In this document: one piece after another, positions 62,847 through 64,000 of the stretch
How positions within the stretch are numbered: the stretch's first letter is position 1
How the letters are laid out: each line of letters starts with the position of its first letter
Assembly (NCBI RefSeq): GCF_004103735.1
Contig: NZ_CP035281.1
Span: 682,001 to 746,000, forward strand
Length of the DNA: 64,000 nucleotides
From: Aminipila luticellarii
GTDB lineage: Bacteria; Bacillota; Clostridia; Peptostreptococcales; Anaerovoracaceae
Direction of reading: 5' to 3'
Position numbers and translations under genes: made by a program
Notes under the pieces: model-generated
The model's database searches: none
What the model was told of the DNA's origin: nothing
The model's input: only the letters and a program-made list of their open reading frames with translations

Positions 62847-63103
62847 CAGCAAGACTGATAGACAATGTATGGGCAACAAGAAAAGCGGACTCACTGAATG
62901 GCTTAAAACTCATGCTGGCAGAAATAATCGGCGGAGCATGTGAAGGCCAGCGAATGGTAGTAGCAGATATTATCAGTGCCGGGATCGGAGACCGAGTGAT
63001 CGTGTGTCAGGGCTCCTCAGCCAGAAGGATGCTGGGGGATGATAATATCCCGGTGGATGCGGTAGTTGTCGGAATCATTGATGAAGATTGCAATTTTGGA
63101 TGA
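62840..63103 (+). CDS. eutN: EutN/CcmL pentameric vertex protein (BMC-P)
   Basis: The 87-residue protein has the family core: TARLIDNVWATRKADSLNGL, KLMLAEIIGGACEGQRMVVA, ADIISAGIGDRVIVCQGSSA, VDAVVVGIIDEDC. BMC-P proteins form pentamers that close shell vertices. It overlaps the preceding shell gene by 7 bases. Confidence 0.9.
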   Translation: MVTARLIDNVWATRKADSLNGLKLMLAEIIGGACEGQRMVVADIISAGIGDRVIVCQGSSARRMLGDDNIPVDAVVVGIIDEDCNFG

Positions 63104-63120
63104 ATTCGGGAGGTATAAGA

Positions 63121-64000
63121 ATGAGTCTTCTTGAACAAGTAAAAGAAGCCGGCATAATTGGTGCGGGAGGGGCAGGATTTCCTACCCATGCGAAACTAGC
63201 ATCAGAAGCAGAATATATACTTCTTAACGGAGCTGAGTGTGAACCGCTGCTAAGAGTGGATCAGCAGTTGATGGCGATGTTTCCCGATGAGATAATAAAA
63301 GGCTTCGAAGCAGCCGGTAGACAAGTGAATGCGAAGAAAGCCATAATAGGAATTAAAGGAAAGCATAAAGAAGTAATTGCCATTCTGGAAGACAGAATTA
63401 AAGCGTTACAGTTGGGCGGATATGTGGAAATAGGAGTGCTTCCAGATATCTATCCAGCAGGAGATGAACAAGTATTAGTATATGAGCTAACAGGAAGAGT
63501 CGTACCGGAAGTAGGGATTCCGATTCAGGTAGGATGTGTGGTAATAAACTCAGAAACAGCATTAAACATTTACTATGCATCAGAAGGAAAAGCGGTAACC
63601 GAAAAATATGTCACTCTGGCGGGAGATATTCCTCAGAGAATGACTGTAAAGGTAGAAGTAGGAACACCGATTATAGATGTTCTGAAACTCAGCGGTATCG
63701 AAAACTTCGATGAGTATGCAGTCATAGCAGGAGGACCGATGATGGGTCCTGTTATGAACGATATAGGCGGATACATCACTAAAAAGGACAAAGGATTTGT
63801 GATCTTAAAGAAAGGTCATCCGCTGATCCGAAGAAAGAGTGCTTCAAAAGAGCAGACGAAGAGAATAAACCGAGCGACTTGTGAACAGTGCAGAATGTGT
63901 ACGGATATGTGCCCAAGGTTTTTACTGGGACATGCCACACAGCCTCATAAGGTAATGAGGGCATTAGGGTATAAATCAGATAATTTGGAAGAGCAGATGA
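63121..64000 (+). CDS. PduS/RnfC-like SLBB iron-sulfur protein (3' end outside window)
   Basis: ATG at 63121 follows GGGAGG. The frame stays open to the window end, showing 293 residues: GAGGAGFPTHAKLASEAEYI and LLNGAECEPLLRVDQQ (FMN/NADH-binding RnfC-like start), an SLBB domain (AVIAGGPMMGPVMNDI) and CEQCRMCTDMCP, the start of a [4Fe-4S] site. PduS relays electrons across or into the microcompartment; here it might supply reductant for CutD activation or recycle NADH. Incomplete. Confidence 0.85.
   Translation, partial: MSLLEQVKEAGIIGAGGAGFPTHAKLASEAEYILLNGAECEPLLRVDQQLMAMFPDEIIKGFEAAGRQVNAKKAIIGIKGKHKEVIAILEDRIKALQLGGYVEIGVLPDIYPAGDEQVLVYELTGRVVPEVGIPIQVGCVVINSETALNIYYASEGKAVTEKYVTLAGDIPQRMTVKVEVGTPIIDVLKLSGIENFDEYAVIAGGPMMGPVMNDIGGYITKKDKGFVILKKGHPLIRRKSASKEQTKRINRATCEQCRMCTDMCPRFLLGHATQPHKVMRALGYKSDNLEEQM

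Noticed and set aside
1-64000. CRISPR array, rRNA genes or complete tRNA genes
   Set aside because: I saw no regularly spaced repeats and no rRNA or full tRNA cloverleaf on either strand.

Overview
The window looks like a chromosome segment of an anaerobic, low-to-moderate GC Gram-positive bacterium of the class Clostridia. This is inferred from strong AGGAGG ribosome-binding sites, sigma-54 enhancer-binding regulators with amino-acid and mevalonate catabolic operons, a glycyl-radical choline lyase with a bacterial microcompartment, clostridial ECF sigma/anti-sigma pairs and a TxpA-like type I toxin. The species cannot be fixed from the sequence. The left ~25 kb is accessory DNA; the right ~39 kb is metabolic.

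Layout: (1) 1-10955: a co-directional, tightly packed operon that starts with a LlaJI/McrBC-type restriction ATPase (5'-truncated by the window edge) and nuclease. It continues with an ImmA/IrrE-like metallopeptidase, a membrane-anchored PH-like protein, a PD-(D/E)XK-like/NUMOD1 protein, a SAP-domain protein, a multi-zinc-ribbon protein and four small unknowns. It is a candidate multi-gene defence locus. (2) 10956-11450: gene-free DNA rich in long dyads. (3) 11455-16690: an arsenic operon arsR / CoA-disulfide-reductase-rhodanese / acr3 / arsD / arsA with no arsC. (4) 16903-22300: an AT-rich island with a tRNA 3'-end fragment, a shortened serine recombinase, a small HTH protein, an overlapping three-gene cassette (FRG-domain protein, unknown protein, AAA+ ATPase) and a truncated tyrosine integrase. 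(5) 22781-23116: an unannotated type I toxin-antitoxin locus. (6) 23291-25320: broken IS3 and IS481 transposases and another gene remnant. (7) 25381-26759: ECF sigma factor and zf-HC2 anti-sigma.

(8) 26839-31731: a RocR-like sigma-54 activator divergent from an amino-acid permease and a RocB-like M20 hydrolase, with a perfect -24/-12 promoter between. (9) 32166-34154: MFS transporter, ferredoxin, GIY-YIG protein. (10) 34265-40370: a predicted mevalonate catabolic regulon. A PAS-AAA+ sigma-54 activator lies between a divergent HMG-CoA-lyase-like gene and an operon of class II HMG-CoA reductase plus a TctA-like transporter. Both flanking transcription units have sigma-54 promoters, and the operon is preceded by two near-identical 20-bp dyads 42 bp apart. 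(11) 40508-51292: assorted genes, including a GH18 protein, a heterodimeric ABC exporter, a DUF255 thioredoxin-like protein and a stalk-domain protein.

(12) 51412-64000: a choline trimethylamine-lyase microcompartment locus. A MerR regulator precedes an SMR exporter and then a long operon: DMT transporter, small protein, two BMC-H shell proteins, aldehyde dehydrogenase with Ser in place of the catalytic Cys, CutC, CutD, EutS-like shell protein, EutP-like GTPase, EutT-N-like protein, BMC protein, EutN vertex protein and a PduS-like protein cut by the window end. Two almost identical promoters with 20-bp spacers and MerR-type dyads precede the SMR gene and the operon, which suggests that the MerR protein controls both.
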